From: an uncultured Oscillospiraceae bacterium
GTDB lineage: Bacteria; Bacillota; Clostridia; Oscillospirales; Oscillospiraceae
Assembly (NCBI GenBank): GCA_934630555.1
Contig: CAKTXB010000129.1
Coordinates: 1-5,807 of the forward strand
Reading direction: 5' to 3'
DNA: 5,807 bases
In this document: positions 4,220 to 5,807 of the stretch, piece after piece
Layout: every line of letters begins with the position of its first letter
Numbering within the stretch: position 1 is the stretch's first letter
Position numbers and translations under genes: made by a program
Notes under the pieces: generated by a model
Databases searched by the model: none
Told to the model about the DNA's origin: nothing
Seen by the model: the letters and a program-made list of their open reading frames with translations, nothing else

Positions 4220-5439
4220 TCCAAACCCTCGCGTTTTCCCAGTTTTCCAGCCACATACCCGGACGACCAGGCCCATTGCAAATTAAATCCGCCGCATTCG
4301 CCGTCCACATCCAGCACCTCTCCGGCCGCAAATACGCCCGGCGCAAGGCGGCTTTCCAGCGTGTCAGCCCGGAACTCTGCGGTACGGATGCCGCCTGCCG
4401 TCACCTGTGCGCTGTCCATGCCCATCACGCCCTGCACGGGCAGGGCAAAGCACGCCACCTTGTCCGCAACAGCCTCCAGCTGTGCGTCCGTCAGCGTTTC
4501 CAGCGCTGCCTGCCCATTCAGACCTGCGCGCTTTACAACGACCTTTCCAAGCCGGCTGTGCAGCATCCCGGCCAGCAGTTCTTCCGCCGCAAGCTGCGGA
4601 AATTGTGCCCGCCGTGCCCGCAGCAGCGTCAAAATTTCTGCCCGGTCATATTCTCGCATCAGATCCAGCAGCAGCACCATTTCCCCAGCACCGGTCGACA
4701 CTGCGCGCGAAAGTGCAAATGCCGCCGGGCCGCTCAGGCCATACTCCGTAAACTGTATCTCCCCGGAACACGCCGCCGCACGCTGCGCGCCGATCTTCAA
4801 CTCCACCTGCGCGTCTGCGCGCACGCCCTTCAGGGCCCGCACAAATTCCGTGTCCGTCCGGATCTGCGCAAGGCTCGGCCGCAGCGCCGTACACGTGTGC
4901 CCCAGGGATCCCAGAATGTGATAGCCGTCCTCCGTGCCGCCGAGCTTGTGCCCTGCGCAGCCCCCGGCCGATACGATGAGTTTGTCGCCATAAAATGTCT
5001 GCCCATCCACACATTCTGCCTGCCAGCCGCGCGCTTTTTTGCGCACTGCACGAACCTCACACCCGCATGCCACTGCTATCCCCCGTGCCTCCAGTGCGAA
5101 CCGCAGCACATCCACCACACTGTTCGCCTGGTCCGAGTGCGGGTATACCTTTCCGTCCGCCTCATGGACCGTTACCAACCCCAGCGCCCGAAAATATGCC
5201 AGCGTTTTTTCCACTGGAAACCGTTCCAGCACCGGCGTGACAAAGTCAGCCGCGTCATAATAATGCGCCGCAGCCGCGTGCAGGTTGGACAGATTGCAGC
5301 GGCCGTTCCCCGTCGCCAGCAGCTTGCGCCCCACACGGGCCTGCCGTTCCAGCAGTGTCACCGTGTTCGTCGCATCCTCCGCAGCCGAAAGCGCCGCCAT
5401 CATTCCACTCGCGCCGCCGCCGATTATCAAAACTTTCAT
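4216..5439 (-). CDS. HI0933/YhiN-type FAD-binding flavoprotein (COG2081)
   Basis: The gene encodes a 407-residue cytoplasmic flavoprotein, the usual length of the family. Seen: GGGASG (7-12) FAD loop after MKVLII; ERQ (31-33) ending the second strand; GRKLLATGNGRCNLSN (37-52), the strongest family signature; SAGG (157-160); FTEYGLSGPA (230-239); AQVTAGGI (344-351); and the C-terminal AAGEVLDVDGECGGFNLQWA (371-390) FAD segment. Databases label this family aminoacetone oxidase-like or baiN (bile-acid delta4,6-reductase) by transfer; nothing here (no bai genes) supports a bile acid role. Start at 5439: GGAGG (5445-5449) lies 5 bases upstream and family members begin at MKVLIIGGG; an ATG 19 codons further upstream coincides with the -35 region and is rejected. 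It is the first gene of the operon and overlaps the next by 4 bases. Confidence 0.94.
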   Translation of the reverse strand: MKVLIIGGGASGMMAALSAAEDATNTVTLLERQARVGRKLLATGNGRCNLSNLHAAAAHYYDAADFVTPVLERFPVEKTLAYFRALGLVTVHEADGKVYPHSDQANSVVDVLRFALEARGIAVACGCEVRAVRKKARGWQAECVDGQTFYGDKLIVSAGGCAGHKLGGTEDGYHILGSLGHTCTALRPSLAQIRTDTEFVRALKGVRADAQVELKIGAQRAAACSGEIQFTEYGLSGPAAFALSRAVSTGAGEMVLLLDLMREYDRAEILTLLRARRAQFPQLAAEELLAGMLHSRLGKVVVKRAGLNGQAALETLTDAQLEAVADKVACFALPVQGVMGMDSAQVTAGGIRTAEFRADTLESRLAPGVFAAGEVLDVDGECGGFNLQWAWSSGYVAGKLGKREGLE

Positions 5440-5450
5440 AGTAGCCTCCA

Positions 5451-5468
5451 TGTTTGCTGTTGCAAACA
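5451..5468. promoter_or_regulatory. Inverted repeat at the flavoprotein operon start site, candidate operator
   Basis: TGTTTGC-TGTT-GCAAACA is a perfect 7-bp inverted repeat that touches the -10 box (5468-5473) and covers the expected start near 5461. It ends one base before the GGAGG site (5445-5449). It could be a repressor site at DNA level or a leader hairpin close to the ribosome binding site. Confidence 0.45.
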
Positions 5469-5496
5469 GTATAGCGGGTTTTGGTTTTTTTCTCAA
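5468..5496 (-). promoter_or_regulatory. Promoter of the flavoprotein operon
   Basis: On the minus strand the -35 is TTGAGA (5491-5496), the 17-base spacer is A-rich in its upstream part, and the -10 is TATACT (5468-5473). The start is expected near 5461, giving a leader of about 20 bases. Confidence 0.8.
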
Positions 5497-5527
5497 CTGG
5501 AAAGTGTTTTTTGAGGGGTGCCTTGGC

Positions 5528-5807
5528 CGGCAGGCTTGCGCCCGTCACCGGTTTTTACTGGTCGCACCTGCGGTGCGAGGGCACCGTTTTTGCCTCGGTG
5601 TTCGGAACACCGCAACCGTGCCTCCGGCGGATTTTGCCATAGTCGGCAGGGTTGCGCCCGTCACTGCTTTTGCCTCGGTGGCCGCACCACCGCAACTGTG
5701 CCTCCGGCGGATTTTGCCGGAATCGGCAGGTGGGCGCTTGCCCACCGTTCTTTCCTCAGTGTCTGCAACACTGCTCCTGTGCCTCCGGCGGCTGACTTTT
5801 TTCTGCC
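5528..5807. repeat. Imperfect tandem repeat, about 80-bp period, with conserved hairpins; no gene
   Basis: Three units begin with CGGCAGG at 5528, 5644 and 5724. TTGCGCCCGTCAC occurs at 5536 and 5652. A segment ending GGCGGATTTTGCC is the same at 5618-5638 and 5698-5718, and CCTCCGGCGG recurs at 5782. Unit 1 is longer, carrying an extra hairpin TCGCACC-TGC-GGTGCGA (5562-5578). Each unit holds a central hairpin: CGGTGTT/AACACCG (5596-5612), CGGTGG/CCACCG (5676-5692), CAGTGT/ACACTG (5757-5773). Unit 3 also has GGTGGGC/GCCCACC (5729-5746). The period is not a multiple of three, so the frame changes from unit to unit, which argues against coding. The array continues to the window edge. No open frame with a ribosome binding site was found in it. 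Confidence 0.8.

Noticed and set aside
4220..4276. Upstream in-frame ATG giving a 548-residue COG2509 protein
   Set aside because: It would extend into the upstream gene by 61 bases and add residues not usual for the family; the ATGA overlap at 4216-4219 with GAGGG upstream is far better.
4150..5514. Long plus-strand frame (454 codons) opposite the HI0933-type gene
   Set aside because: It is antisense to a gene with full family motifs and has no motif or start signal of its own.
5545..5745. 66-codon minus-strand frame in the right-end repeat
   Set aside because: It crosses repeat units whose 80-base period shifts frame each time; there is no ribosome binding site and no conserved peptide.

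Overview
The window looks like chromosomal DNA from a GC-rich low-branching Firmicute, most likely a gut-type member of class Clostridia (Oscillospirales/Ruminococcaceae-like). The basis is consensus sigma-A type promoters, strong GGAGG-type ribosome binding sites, tRNA genes with encoded CCA, and a pair of flavoprotein families that are usual in Clostridia. No species can be named from the sequence alone. No phage, transposase, CRISPR or plasmid signature was seen.

Left part (1-1580, minus strand): a two-gene operon of G3E/COG0523 (CobW-type) P-loop GTPases. The promoter-proximal gene (298-1515) is complete. Between its GTPase domain and its CobW C-terminal domain it carries a roughly 98-residue insert made almost only of His, Asp, Glu and Cys. 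The second gene (1-285) is a divergent paralogue cut by the window edge. They are separated by 12 bases and the second gene's ribosome binding site overlaps the first gene's stop codon. A well-formed promoter (1552-1580) contains an inverted repeat in its spacer and an AT palindrome at the start site, which are candidate operators. The operon reads as a metal (Zn/Ni/Co-type) storage or delivery system.

Middle part (1621-2628, plus strand): a promoter, tRNA-Ser(UGA), tRNA-Ser(GCU) and a strong intrinsic terminator form one transcription unit, divergent from the GTPase operon. About 300 bases with no recognisable gene follow. Then come three strong hairpins in a row (2232-2360), and then a promoter at 2424-2452 and an intrinsic terminator at 2597-2628 that together define an unannotated small RNA of about 170 nt. 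This RNA ends two bases short of the convergent flavoprotein operon.

Right part (2630-5496, minus strand): two FAD-dependent oxidoreductase genes, an HI0933/YhiN-type flavoprotein followed by a COG2509-type flavoprotein. They overlap by four bases (ATGA) and are driven by a good promoter (5468-5496) with an inverted repeat at the start site. Upstream (5528 to the end) is a non-coding imperfect tandem repeat with a period near 80 bases. Its copies keep a hairpin through paired base changes, which points to selection on structure.

The least explained items are the small RNA, the hairpin-conserving tandem repeat and the extreme metal-binding insert with its candidate operators.
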